From: Microbispora hainanensis
GTDB taxonomy: Bacteria > Actinomycetota > Actinomycetes > Streptosporangiales > Streptosporangiaceae
Assembly (NCBI RefSeq): GCF_036186745.1
Contig: NZ_CP108086.1
Coordinates: 5,332,001-5,396,000, forward strand
Direction of reading: 5' to 3'
Length of the DNA: 64,000 nucleotides
In this document: positions 55,767-63,700 of the stretch, piece after piece
Position numbering within the stretch: the stretch's first letter is position 1
Layout: the number at the start of each line of letters is the position of its first letter
Translations under genes and position numbers: made by a program
The notes under the pieces: generated by a model
Databases searched by the model: none
What the model was told of the DNA's origin: nothing
The model's input: only the letters and a program-made list of their open reading frames with translations

Positions 55767-55909
55767 GTCTGTGAGGTGCTGCACGGCACCCCGTCTGTGA
55801 GGTGCTGCACGGCATCCTGTCTGTGAGGTGCTGCACGGCACCCCGTCTGTGAGGTGCTGCACGGCACCCCGTCTGTGAGGTGCTGCACGGCATCCTGTCT
55901 GTGAGGTGC
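55767..55909. repeat. 26-bp tandem repeat, 5 full copies plus a partial
   Basis: Units beginning GTCTGTGAGGTGCTGCACGG at 55767, 55793, 55819, 55845 and 55871, plus a partial sixth at 55897. They alternate in the last bases (CACCCC or CATCCT). No spacers separate them, so this is a minisatellite and not a CRISPR array. Confidence 0.93.
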
Positions 55910-55989
55910 GCGCGGGTCCGCGACGGACGCGCTCGTATGGCTTCCGGCCCGGCGGCGGGCCCGGACCGGAAGCCCGGATCGGGGGTCGC

Positions 55990-57384
55990 TCACCCGGCCA
56001 GAGCGGCCATCCACGCCTCGATCTCGTCGGAGCGGCGGGGCAGCGCGGCCGACATCAGGCGGGCGCCGTCGGCCGTGATCACGAGGTCGTCCTCGATGCG
56101 GACGCCGATCCCGCGCAGCTCCGGCGGCAGCGTCAGGTCGTCGGGCTGGAGGTAGAGCCCCGGCTCCACGGTCAGCACCTGCCCCTCCTCCAGCACGCCG
56201 TCCAGGTAGGTCTCCGCCCGCGCCCGGGCGCAGTCGTGCACGTCGAGGCCCAGCATGTGGCCGCTGCTGCACAGGGTGTAGCGCCGGTGCAGGCCCGCGT
56301 CGGCCTGCGATTTCGTCAGCAGGCCCCACTCGCGCAGCCCGTCGGAGATCACCCGCATCGCGGTCTCGTGGAACTCGCGGAAGCGCACACCAGGGCGCAG
56401 CACCGCGATGGCGGCCGTCTGCGCCTCATAGACCAGGTCGTACACCTGCCGCTGCACCGGGCTGAACCGGCCCGACAGCGGCAGTGTGCGGGTGACGTCG
56501 GCCGTGTAGAGGTTGTCGCCCTCGACCCCGGCGTCCAGCAGCAGCAGCTCGGCGGGGTCGAGCCGTCCGTCGTTGCGGATCCAGTGCAGCACGCACGCGT
56601 GCGCGCCGGACGCCACGATCGACTGGTAGCCCACCGCGTTGCCCTCCAGCCGCGAGCGCAGGCCGAAGACGCCCTCGACGTACCGCTCGCCGCGCGGGTG
56701 CGCGAGGGCCGCGGGCAGCGCGCGCACCACGTCCTCGAACCCGCGCGCCGTCGCGTCCACCGCCTGCTGGAGCTCCGCGATCTCCCACTCGTCCTTGACC
56801 AGCCGCAGCTCCGACAGGACCGCGGCCAGCTCGGCGTCCCGGTCGTCGCCGGAGGGGGAGACGAGCGCGTCCACCGAGGCGTCCACCCCGCGCAGCACGC
56901 GCGCGGGCCCGCTCAGCGCGGCCGGCAGCGTGCCGATGTGCGCGCACTCGATCTGGTACGCCGCCTCTGCCTCCGCGAGGTCGAAACGGCGGCCCACCCA
57001 GAACTCGCCGTACCGCCGGTCGCGGTAGAACTCCTGCGACTCGGCACGGGACGGGCGGGGATGCAGGAACAGCCGCGCCTCACCCGACGGCTCGATCACC
57101 AGGACGTCGTCCGGCTGCTGGTCGCCGGTCAGGTAGGCGAACGCGCTGTGCGTGCGGAACCGGTGGTCGTCGTCGTTGCTGCGGGCCTGCAGCGTGCCCG
57201 AGGGGATGACGAGGCGCTCGCCGGGCAGCCGTTCGATGAGCCGGGCCCGCCGCTTGGCCGCGTACGCGGCGACCGGCAGCGGCGCCACGTCCTCGTGCAC
57301 GTCGGCCCAGCCTCCGCGCATGAACTCCGCGAGCGCTTCCGTGACCGGGAGATCGTGACTCCCGGTGTTGAGTTTCTCGGCCAT
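55990..57384 (-). CDS. Aminopeptidase P family protein (M24 metallopeptidase)
   Basis: 464-aa Xaa-Pro aminopeptidase. Creatinase-like N-terminal domain (ERLVIPSGTLQARSNDDDHR) and a C-terminal pita-bread domain with all five metal ligands: Asp in LLLDAGVEGDNLYTADVTRT (two), His in SSGHMLGLDVHD, Glu in LTVEPGLYL and Glu in GVRIEDDLVIT. Releases N-terminal residues before proline in the cytosol. The ATG at 57384 (MAEKLNTGSHDLPV) matches actinobacterial homologues. Confidence 0.94.
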   Translation of the reverse strand: MAEKLNTGSHDLPVTEALAEFMRGGWADVHEDVAPLPVAAYAAKRRARLIERLPGERLVIPSGTLQARSNDDDHRFRTHSAFAYLTGDQQPDDVLVIEPSGEARLFLHPRPSRAESQEFYRDRRYGEFWVGRRFDLAEAEAAYQIECAHIGTLPAALSGPARVLRGVDASVDALVSPSGDDRDAELAAVLSELRLVKDEWEIAELQQAVDATARGFEDVVRALPAALAHPRGERYVEGVFGLRSRLEGNAVGYQSIVASGAHACVLHWIRNDGRLDPAELLLLDAGVEGDNLYTADVTRTLPLSGRFSPVQRQVYDLVYEAQTAAIAVLRPGVRFREFHETAMRVISDGLREWGLLTKSQADAGLHRRYTLCSSGHMLGLDVHDCARARAETYLDGVLEEGQVLTVEPGLYLQPDDLTLPPELRGIGVRIEDDLVITADGARLMSAALPRRSDEIEAWMAALAG

Positions 57385-57550
57385 CCTCTGCCCCCAGGGT
57401 GCGGTGATATTTCGCCATCGTAGGGGTGGGGGCCCTTGACGATGTACGACGACCGCTGTTGCCTGGGGAAACAGGATTTCGCCGCTCCGGCCGGCCGGCG
57501 GGAGCGGAAGCGGGGACAGATCCCCCGGGTGCCCCTGAGAGGTGGTGTCG

Positions 57551-57979
57551 ATGCTCATCGGGACGATCTTGCAGAGCAAGGGAACAGGTGTGGCGACCGT
57601 TCCGCCGCACGCCACGGTGTCCGAGCTTCTCGCCCGGCTCGCCGAGCTCAACATCGGCGCGGTCGTGGTCTCCGAGGACGGTCTGACCATCGCGGGCATC
57701 GTGTCGGAACGCGACGTCGTACGGCGGCTCAACGAGCACGGCGCCGCGCTGCTCACCATGCCCGTTTCATCGATCATGACGGCCGAGGTGCGCACCTGCG
57801 GCCCGGACACCAACGTCGACGAGTTGCGCCGCACCATGACCAATCACCGGATCAGGCACGTGCCCGTCGTCCGCGAGGGCCGGCTGGCCGGCATCGTCAG
57901 CATCGGCGACGTCGTCAAGACCTCGATCCAGGAGCTGGAGAGCGAGAAGGAGGCCCTCGTCGGCTACATCAACGGCTGA
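57551..57979 (+). CDS. CBS-domain pair protein
   Basis: 142 aa consisting almost wholly of two CBS domains: VATVPPHATVSELLARLAEL...IAGIVSERDVVRRL and TNVDELRRTMTNHRIRHVPV...LAGIVSIGDVVK. Stand-alone CBS pairs bind adenine nucleotides and act as energy sensors. ATG 57551 has GAGAGG 8 nt upstream; an earlier GTG at 57542 overlaps that site. Monocistronic, divergent from the M24 gene. Confidence 0.92.
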   Translation: MLIGTILQSKGTGVATVPPHATVSELLARLAELNIGAVVVSEDGLTIAGIVSERDVVRRLNEHGAALLTMPVSSIMTAEVRTCGPDTNVDELRRTMTNHRIRHVPVVREGRLAGIVSIGDVVKTSIQELESEKEALVGYING

Positions 57980-58092
57980 CCCCGGGCCCTGTCTGCGTGG
58001 GGTGCGGTCCCCGCCTCGCCCCGTGTCCCTGTCGCGCGTTCCGCATCCCTGTTCCGCGTCACGTATCTCGTATTGCGCGGCGAGCGGCGACT

Positions 58093-58098
58093 TAGACT
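58093..58098 (+). promoter_or_regulatory. -10 element for a leaderless Smr transcript
   Basis: TAGACT lies 7 nt before the GTG of the Smr gene, so transcription would start at or next to the start codon. No Shine-Dalgarno sequence is present, consistent with a leaderless mRNA. Confidence 0.5.
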
Positions 58099-58105
58099 CG
58101 CTTGC

Positions 58106-58360
58106 GTGAAGCTGAAGCTCGACCTCCACGACATCTACAACAAGGGCAGCGAGATCGACAAGGCGCTGCACGGCATCATCCAGGAGGCCGTACGCAAGAA
58201 GGCGACCCAGGTGGAGATCATCCCGGGCAAGGGGTCCGGCCAGCTCAAGAAGAAGGTGTTGCGCTTCCTGGAGCAGAAGGAGATCAAGGCGCTCTACCAC
58301 CGGATCGACAAGGATTCCAAGAACCACGGCCGCCTGTTCGTCTATTTCCAGTGGAAGTAG
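58106..58360 (+). CDS. Smr-domain protein
   Basis: 84-aa stand-alone Smr (small MutS-related) domain, a nucleic-acid-binding and often nicking fold. Motifs LDLHDIYNKGSEIDKALHGI (LDxH) and IPGKGSGQLKKKVLRFLEQK (variant of HGxG). GTG start directly after a -10 box, probably leaderless. Role unknown in actinobacteria. Confidence 0.88.
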   Translation: MKLKLDLHDIYNKGSEIDKALHGIIQEAVRKKATQVEIIPGKGSGQLKKKVLRFLEQKEIKALYHRIDKDSKNHGRLFVYFQWK

Positions 58361-58556
58361 CGGCGTCTCACGTCCTGTCAAGAACCTGCTGATCCGGCCC
58401 GAGGCCACACCCGCGGCGTCCGTACGGAACGCGGGCAGGAGGGATCGGCCGGTGACTCGGCGGAAGATTTTTCCGGGCCGTGTCGATCCCTGAGCCGCTC
58501 GTTCGACGTAGGGGTGCGAGGGACGAGACGCGGCCCCGCCGGAGAAGGAGAACAGG

Positions 58557-58955
58557 ATGCCGAGCTACATGCTGATCATGCGGGGCACCGACGAGTCGAA
58601 CGCGGCCATGATGGCCGACATCGAGGAGATGATGGCCAGGACCCGTCAGTTCATCGATGAGATGGTCAAGGCCGGCGTTCTCCTCGCGGCGGAAGGGCTG
58701 GACGATCCGCGCCAGGGTGCCGTGGTCGACTTCAATGGCGAGGTCCCGGTGGTCACGGACGGGCCGTACGGAGAGACGAAGGAACTGTTCGGGGGCTACT
58801 TCCTGCTCGACGTCGCCTCGAAGCAGGAGGCGGTCGAGTGGGCCAAGCGGGTCCCGGCCGTCACGGGTTCCAAGATCGAGGTCCGGCGGGTGGCCGGCGA
58901 AGACGAGATGCCGCAGAACACCGCGCGATCCGTCGAGGGACGGGCCCGGGTCTGA
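58557..58955 (+). CDS. YCII/DGPF-domain protein
   Basis: 132 aa with MPSYMLIMRGTDESNAAMMA at the start and DGPYGETKELFGGYFLLDVA, the DGPF-type signature with Asp/His-like catalytic pair of YCII proteins. Such proteins are encoded beside ECF42-type sigma factors. GGAGAAGGAG precedes the ATG. The stop overlaps the sigma-factor start (TGATG), showing coupling. Confidence 0.92.
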   Translation: MPSYMLIMRGTDESNAAMMADIEEMMARTRQFIDEMVKAGVLLAAEGLDDPRQGAVVDFNGEVPVVTDGPYGETKELFGGYFLLDVASKQEAVEWAKRVPAVTGSKIEVRRVAGEDEMPQNTARSVEGRARV

Positions 58956-60178
58956 TGGGTGCGGCCGACGTCGAAGCCGTCTGGCGGATCGAGTCGGCGC
59001 GGATCGTCGCCGCTCTGACCCGGTTCACCGGCGATTTCGGGTTGGCCGAGGACGCGGCCCAGGAGGCGGTGGCCGAGGCGCTGGTGTCGTGGCCGCTCGA
59101 ACCTCCGGCCAATCCGGCCGGCTGGCTCATGGCCACGGCGCGGCGGCGGGCCATCGACGCGATCCGCCGCAGGACCGCGCTCCAGGACCGGTACGCCCTG
59201 CTGGCGGCCGACCCGGACGATCCGCCGGTCGATGAGGAGGCCGACCCCGACAGGATCGACGACGACATCCTGGCGCTGATGTTCGTCAGCTGTCATCCGA
59301 TGCTCTCGCCCGAGGCCCGCGTGGCGCTGACGCTGCGCGTGGTCGCCGGCCTGTCCAGCGAGGAGATCGCCCGTGCGTTCCTCGTCCCCGTCCCCACCGT
59401 GCAGGCCCGCATCACCCGGGGCAAGAAGACGATCGCGGCGGCCGGAGTGCCGTTCGAGCTGCCGCCGGCCGACGAGCGCCGGGAGCGGCTGGGCGGCGTG
59501 CTCAGCGTCCTCTACGTGATCTTCACCGAGGGTTCGACCGCCACATCGGGCGACCGGCTGATGCGCCCCGACCTCGCGTACGAGGCGATCCGGCTGGCCC
59601 GCACCCTGGCCGCGCTACAGCCGTACGAGCCGGAGGTGCACGGCCTGCTGGCGCTGTGCGAGCTGACGGCCGCGCGCTTCCCGGCCCGCACCGGCCCGGA
59701 CGGCTCGCCGATCCTGCTGGAGGACCAGGACCGGCGGCGGTGGGACTGTTCGGCGATCCGCCGCGGGCTTGCCGCGCTGGCCAAGGCGTCCGCCCGCGGC
59801 CTCGGCCCCTACGGCCTGCAAGCCGCGATCGCCGCCACCCACGCGTCGGCGCCCTCGGTCGAGGAGACCGACTGGGAGCGGATCGTGGTGCTCTACGAGG
59901 CGCTCGGCCGGGTCGCGCCCTCGCCGGTGGTCGAGCTCAACCGGGCCGTCGCCGTCGCCATGGCCTCGGGTCCGGCCCAGGCCCTGGCCATCGTGGACGA
60001 GCTGATCGCCTCGGGCCGGCTCTCCGGGTCGCATCTGGTTCCGACCGTACGCGGGGAGCTGCTGGCCCGCCTCGGCCGGAAACCGGAGGCGCGCGCCGAG
60101 CTGGAGCTGGCGGCCCGGCTGTGCGCCAACCAGCGCGAACGCTCGGTGCTGTTGCGCAAGGCGGCCGCGCTGGGCTGA
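58955..60178 (+). CDS. ECF sigma factor, ECF42/DUF6596 type
   Basis: 407-aa extracytoplasmic-function sigma factor. Region 2: RFTGDFGLAEDAAQEAVAEA and NPAGWLMATARRRAIDAIRR; region 4: RVVAGLSSEEIARAFLVPVP followed by TVQARITRGKKTI. The C-terminal 200 residues are helical repeats (TPR-like) with YEPEVHGLLALCELTAARFP, typical of ECF42, which have no classic anti-sigma gene and instead sit next to a DGPF/YCII protein, as here. Likely autoregulates the pair. Confidence 0.94.
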   Translation: MGAADVEAVWRIESARIVAALTRFTGDFGLAEDAAQEAVAEALVSWPLEPPANPAGWLMATARRRAIDAIRRRTALQDRYALLAADPDDPPVDEEADPDRIDDDILALMFVSCHPMLSPEARVALTLRVVAGLSSEEIARAFLVPVPTVQARITRGKKTIAAAGVPFELPPADERRERLGGVLSVLYVIFTEGSTATSGDRLMRPDLAYEAIRLARTLAALQPYEPEVHGLLALCELTAARFPARTGPDGSPILLEDQDRRRWDCSAIRRGLAALAKASARGLGPYGLQAAIAATHASAPSVEETDWERIVVLYEALGRVAPSPVVELNRAVAVAMASGPAQALAIVDELIASGRLSGSHLVPTVRGELLARLGRKPEARAELELAARLCANQRERSVLLRKAAALG

Positions 60179-60314
60179 ATTCTGGACTGGGCTGACTTCT
60201 GCGCTGGGCTGACTTCTCCGGCCCGACCGGCCGGGATCCGAACGCGGCCCGGATGCCCGTTCCGCCGGCTGGGCGCGCTACCGGCAGGCTGTGGCGATCG
60301 CTACGGTCGGCGGC

Positions 60315-60707
60315 ATGGGACTGCTGTTGGCATTGCGTCCTCCGCAGCCGCGTCCGAAGAGCCTGCGTCGCGCCACCCGGGCACAGCGGCGTGAGCGTCG
60401 CCGTGCGGAGGCCGAAGAGTGGATGACGGCAGAACGGCGGGGCTGGGTGCTGGACGTGGAGGTAGACGAGCTCCTGTCGCTGGTGGACAGCGCCGGAAGC
60501 AGCGGCCTGCTCGTTCTGGGAGGGCTCGACCCGTGGTCGGACACGGTTCTCGATCGGCGCGACCTTCCGCAGCTTGAGGCCGACGTCGACCGACTGGAGG
60601 CCGCCGTCGGCACCGCCGCGCAACGCGAGCTGGTGGCGGCCATGCGGAAGCTGCTGACGTGCTGGCGGGCAGAGCCCGATCTGCTGTTGCACTGCTACGG
60701 CGACTGA
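60315..60707 (+). CDS. Conserved-looking hypothetical protein
   Basis: 130 aa starting MGLLLALRPPQPRPKSLRRA. Highly basic N-terminal 35 residues, then an acidic, leucine-rich half with DVEVDELLSLVDSAGSSGLL and CWRAEPDLLLHCYGD at the end. No known domain. ATG 60315 follows TACGGT by 7 nt and lacks a Shine-Dalgarno site, so it may be leaderless. Codon use looks native. The IS256 element starts 43 nt after its stop, so the gene is intact. Confidence 0.65.
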   Translation: MGLLLALRPPQPRPKSLRRATRAQRRERRRAEAEEWMTAERRGWVLDVEVDELLSLVDSAGSSGLLVLGGLDPWSDTVLDRRDLPQLEADVDRLEAAVGTAAQRELVAAMRKLLTCWRAEPDLLLHCYGD

Positions 60708-60750
60708 CCGGCGCGCGCCGTGGACACACGTCCCGATCACCCCCGCGTGA

Positions 60751-62176
60751 GGCCGCGTCCATGATCGTGGTGTATGAGAAGACCACTCGTAATCCGGCGA
60801 ACTTCTAAGCCGTAATCGCCTCGATATTCACTTTAGCATCATTTGTCTCATTTTGAGAGTGGGTGTGCTTACGGCATTCGGCCAGGATCTCCAGGCCCAT
60901 GTAGCGGCGCTGCTCGGTCCACTCGTCGTTCTGCTCGGCCAGCACCGCGCCGACCAGGCGGACGATGGCCTCCCGGTCGGGGAAGATGCCGACCACGTCG
61001 GTGCGGCGGCGGATCTCCTTGTTCAGCCGCTCTTGGGGGTTGTTGGACCAGATCTGCCGCCAGACGGCCGTGGGGAAGGCGGTGAAGGCCAGGATGTCAT
61101 CACGGGCCTCGTCCAGCCGGTCGGCGGCCTTGGGGTACTTGGCCTCCAGCACCTCGACCACGTGCCGGTGCTGGGCGTGCACGGACTCGGTGTCGGGCTG
61201 TTCGAAGATGGTGCGCAGCATCGTGTGCACCCACGGCTGCGCCGTCTTCGGGACACAGGTGCCCAGGTTTCTCGCGAAGTGGGTGCGGCAGCGCTGCCAG
61301 GAGGCGCCGGGCAGCGTGGCGGCGATCGCGTCACGTAGCCCGGCGTGGCAGTCGCTGGTGACCAGCAGGACGCCGGACAGGCCGCGGGCGACCAGGCCAC
61401 GCAGGAACGCCAGCCAGCCCGCCCCGTCTTCGCAGGAGACGACGTCCAGGCCGAGGATCTCCCGCTGCCCGTCGGCATTGACACCGGTGGCGATCAGGCA
61501 GTGCACGTTCACCGTCCGCCCGCCCTCACGCACCTTCTGAGTGAGCGCGTCGATCCAGACGAAGGTGTACGGCCCGCCGTCCAAAGGCCGGGACCGGAAC
61601 GAGGCGACCAGCTCATCCAGCTCGGCGGCCATCTTCGACACCTGCGATTTGGACAGCTTGGTGATGCCCATCGACTCGGCGAGTTTTTCCATCCGCCGTG
61701 TGGACACACCCAGCAGGTAGGAGGTGGCCACCACGCTGGTCAGCGCCCGTTCGGCCCGGCGGCGCTTGTCCAGCAGGAAGTCCGGGAAGTACGACCCCGA
61801 CCGCAGGCGGGGGATGGCCAGCTCGATGGTCCCGGCCCGGGTGTCCCACTCCCGGCTGCGGTAGCCGTTGCGGGAGTTGACCCGCTCGCTGCTGACCTCG
61901 CCGTAGCCGGCCCCGCACAGCTGCTCGACCTCGGCGTCCATCATCCGCTGCGCGAACTCGCGGATCATCGTGCGCAGCAGGTCCGGGCTCGCCGCGGCGA
62001 GAGTCTCGTCGAAGTAGTCCCCGGCAGCGGGCACAATGTCATTGACGGCCACTTCATCCCCTTCGTGTCTGAATGTGCGAATCGAAGGATTACGAAGTGG
62101 CCGTCTCTTGTCACATGGATCTCTCCCGTCGCACCAAGGGAAAGATCACCCGTACACCACTCCCATGGACGCTAAC
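60751..62176. mobile_element. Complete IS256-family insertion sequence
   Basis: 1426-bp element with one transposase gene. Imperfect terminal inverted repeats share GCGTCCATG and GTGGTGTA (19 of 24 positions match between 60755-60778 and the complement of 62149-62172), both ends starting with G. The element is flanked by the 8-bp direct repeat CCGCGTGA (60743-60750 and 62177-62184), the target-site duplication expected for IS256 elements. Insertion is intergenic, 35 nt after the hypothetical gene and 112 nt before the secreted-protein gene. Looks intact and recently inserted. Confidence 0.93.
60805..62052 (-). CDS. IS256-family transposase
   Basis: 415-aa mutator-type DDE transposase: N-terminal RMMDAEVEQLCGAGYGEVSS and YRSREWDTRAGTIELAIPRL, catalytic Asp in FVWIDALTQK, second Asp in LLVTSDCHAGLRDAI and Glu in SNNPQERLNKEIRRRTDVVG, then GIFPDREAIVRLVGAVLAEQ. 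Full length with no frameshift, so the element may be active. Confidence 0.97.
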   Translation of the reverse strand: MAVNDIVPAAGDYFDETLAAASPDLLRTMIREFAQRMMDAEVEQLCGAGYGEVSSERVNSRNGYRSREWDTRAGTIELAIPRLRSGSYFPDFLLDKRRRAERALTSVVATSYLLGVSTRRMEKLAESMGITKLSKSQVSKMAAELDELVASFRSRPLDGGPYTFVWIDALTQKVREGGRTVNVHCLIATGVNADGQREILGLDVVSCEDGAGWLAFLRGLVARGLSGVLLVTSDCHAGLRDAIAATLPGASWQRCRTHFARNLGTCVPKTAQPWVHTMLRTIFEQPDTESVHAQHRHVVEVLEAKYPKAADRLDEARDDILAFTAFPTAVWRQIWSNNPQERLNKEIRRRTDVVGIFPDREAIVRLVGAVLAEQNDEWTEQRRYMGLEILAECRKHTHSQNETNDAKVNIEAITA

Positions 62177-62295
62177 CCGCGTGACCCGGCCTCCGGCGAG
62201 CCGTGCGACTTGCTGACAGCCGTTTTGCCGTCAGCGGGTGTGGCCGGTGCGAGCATCGCGAGAGGCAGAAGCGATCACCACGGCTTGGGGGAAGC

Positions 62296-62739
62296 ATGCT
62301 TCGAACACTGATCGTGCTGGTGGGCATGGCCGTAGCGGCGTCGCCGGCCGCCAACGCCTGGGCAGGCGACGTGCCTGCGGTTCCACAGGCACGGACGGTC
62401 GCAGCAACCTCGCCGGCCGGGCAGACGGCGGGTGCGTGCAGCCCCGGATCGCTGTGTGCGGCGGTCGACTGTGGTCCCGGCCGCGTCTGCGTGCCCTCTC
62501 CCAAGCAGTGCTTCACCACACCATGCCCGCAGTACGACTGCGTGCCCGAGGCCTCGGTTTCCCGCGCGAATCACCGGCCTCCGTACGCAGGCTCACACCC
62601 GGGCGGCCGGTGGCGGCCCCGCGACCCGGAGCAGCGACCGGCCTACCCGCACGACCGGCGAACGACGGATCGTTCAGAGAACCCGCCTGGGGGCGCTCCG
62701 GCGCGGAACATCGGACTGGCGATCGACCTCCAGCCCTGA
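62296..62739 (+). CDS. Secreted cysteine-rich protein
   Basis: 147 aa. Signal peptide MLRTLIVLVGMAVAASPAAN with an AxA site before GDVPA. A compact domain with seven cysteines follows (CSPGSLCAAVDCGPGRVC, VPSPKQCFTTPCPQYDC), a spacing found in small bacterial cysteine-rich secreted domains, then a Pro/Arg/Gly-rich, probably disordered C-terminus. An odd Cys count suggests one free thiol. GGGGGAA precedes the ATG. Role unknown; its upstream region now ends at the IS element. Confidence 0.7.
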   Translation: MLRTLIVLVGMAVAASPAANAWAGDVPAVPQARTVAATSPAGQTAGACSPGSLCAAVDCGPGRVCVPSPKQCFTTPCPQYDCVPEASVSRANHRPPYAGSHPGGRWRPRDPEQRPAYPHDRRTTDRSENPPGGAPARNIGLAIDLQP

Positions 62740-62848
62740 ACCCGGCTCGATAGGCCCTGGCGGCCCTGCCGCGCCTGTGCCTCCCGCGCTATTGAGTGTC
62801 ATAAGCCCCGGTGTTGCCTCTGCTCCGTACGCCCGTGTCCGCTCCGTT

Positions 62849-63328
62849 TCAGAGCCAGAAGGTGTCGTGGCGGAGGTAGAACTCCGCCTTCTCCTCTTCG
62901 CTCATGTCCGCGAGTGTGAGCAGCCCCTCGAAGTAGCCCTCCCGGGGTGCGCCGGGCGCGAAGTGCAGCAGCATCGACGCCGGCTCTCCCGACTCGTTCC
63001 GGAACGCGTGGGTGCCGCCCTCCGGAACGTGTACGAAGTCGCCAGGGCCGGTGTCGATCCAACGCCGGCCGTCGTAGATCCGCACCGTGCCGGTGAGGAT
63101 GTAGAACGACTCGGAGATCGACCGGTGGAAGTGCGCCGCCGGGCCGCTGGGCTCCGGTCCCATGTCCCAGCGGTAGAGCCCGAACTGCCCGTTGGTGGTC
63201 GCACCGGTCGCCAGATAGTGCACCGTGGTTCCGCTCGGGTAGACCAGCTCGGGCGTGGCGTCCGGGCGCCGGTACGACGCCGTCGGCTCGCCCGTCTCAC
63301 CGTGGTAGGCCGGTGGGGGATAGGTCAC
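62849..63328 (-). CDS. Cupin-domain protein
   Basis: 159-aa cupin with the metal site AAHFHRSISESFYILTGTVR (two His and Glu) and a second motif GPGDFVHVPEGGTHAFRNES with the last His. GTG start at 63328 with GAGGAGAGG upstream. C-terminal DMSEEEKAEFYLRHDTFWL is a helix seen in single-domain dioxygenase-like cupins. Not closely similar to the cupins at 49-50 kb. Confidence 0.9.
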   Translation of the reverse strand: MTYPPPAYHGETGEPTASYRRPDATPELVYPSGTTVHYLATGATTNGQFGLYRWDMGPEPSGPAAHFHRSISESFYILTGTVRIYDGRRWIDTGPGDFVHVPEGGTHAFRNESGEPASMLLHFAPGAPREGYFEGLLTLADMSEEEKAEFYLRHDTFWL

Positions 63329-63401
63329 TGCTCGTCCTCTCCTCGGGTTCGAGCCGTTCGGCCTCCGGATCGCGGCACGCGCCGCTGAAGGCCGATCGTC
63401 G

Positions 63402-63698
63402 TCACTCGCGAGTTCCTACCCGGTGTCGCCGGGTGCGCACAGCGGCACTCGCCGACCGAAGTCGACCGTACGCCCACCGCCCGCCGAGGTATAGGTGATG
63501 CGCACACCGCCGGCTCCTGCTGAGGCGTGCTGAACCGCCAAGGCACGGCGGAGGTCGTCGCACCGCGTTGGTCGAGCAACAGGCCGAACCGCCGCACATC
63601 GCCACGCCGATCGTCGCGCAGCCGCACACGACAACGACGCAGCCGGTCCAGCCCGCGATCGTGTGCCCGAGGTCCACATCGTCGTGTATGCCGCTCAT
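63402..63698 (-). CDS. Small membrane protein
   Basis: 98 aa beginning MSGIHDDVDLGHTIAGWTGC and one hydrophobic helix (VVVVCGCATIGVAMCGGSAC), a pattern found in small actinobacterial membrane proteins with an N-terminal HTxAGW motif. GAGGAG 4 nt before the ATG supports translation. The second half is Arg-rich and poorly structured, so the original reading frame may have shifted after the helix. Starts at the edge of the MarR remnant on the other strand. Confidence 0.5.
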   Translation of the reverse strand: MSGIHDDVDLGHTIAGWTGCVVVVCGCATIGVAMCGGSACCSTNAVRRPPPCLGGSARLSRSRRCAHHLYLGGRWAYGRLRSASAAVRTRRHRVGTRE

Positions 63699-63700
63699 GG

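Larger units (their letters stand above)
55303..55989. other. 687-nt repeat-rich region without a convincing gene
   Basis: Holds three different tandem arrays (12 bp, 23 bp and 26 bp units; listed separately) between the divergent-side start of the phosphopantetheinyl transferase gene and the M24 peptidase stop. Open frames through the arrays exist on both strands but lack ribosome sites and recognisable motifs. Confidence 0.55.

Noticed and set aside
55767..55909. Regular 26-bp repeats as a possible CRISPR array
   Set aside because: Units are directly adjacent with no unique spacers, and no cas genes are near; it is a minisatellite.
60169..60222. Direct repeats of GGGCTGACTTCT after the sigma-factor gene
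   Set aside because: Short imperfect duplication of the gene end without a visible role or hairpin.
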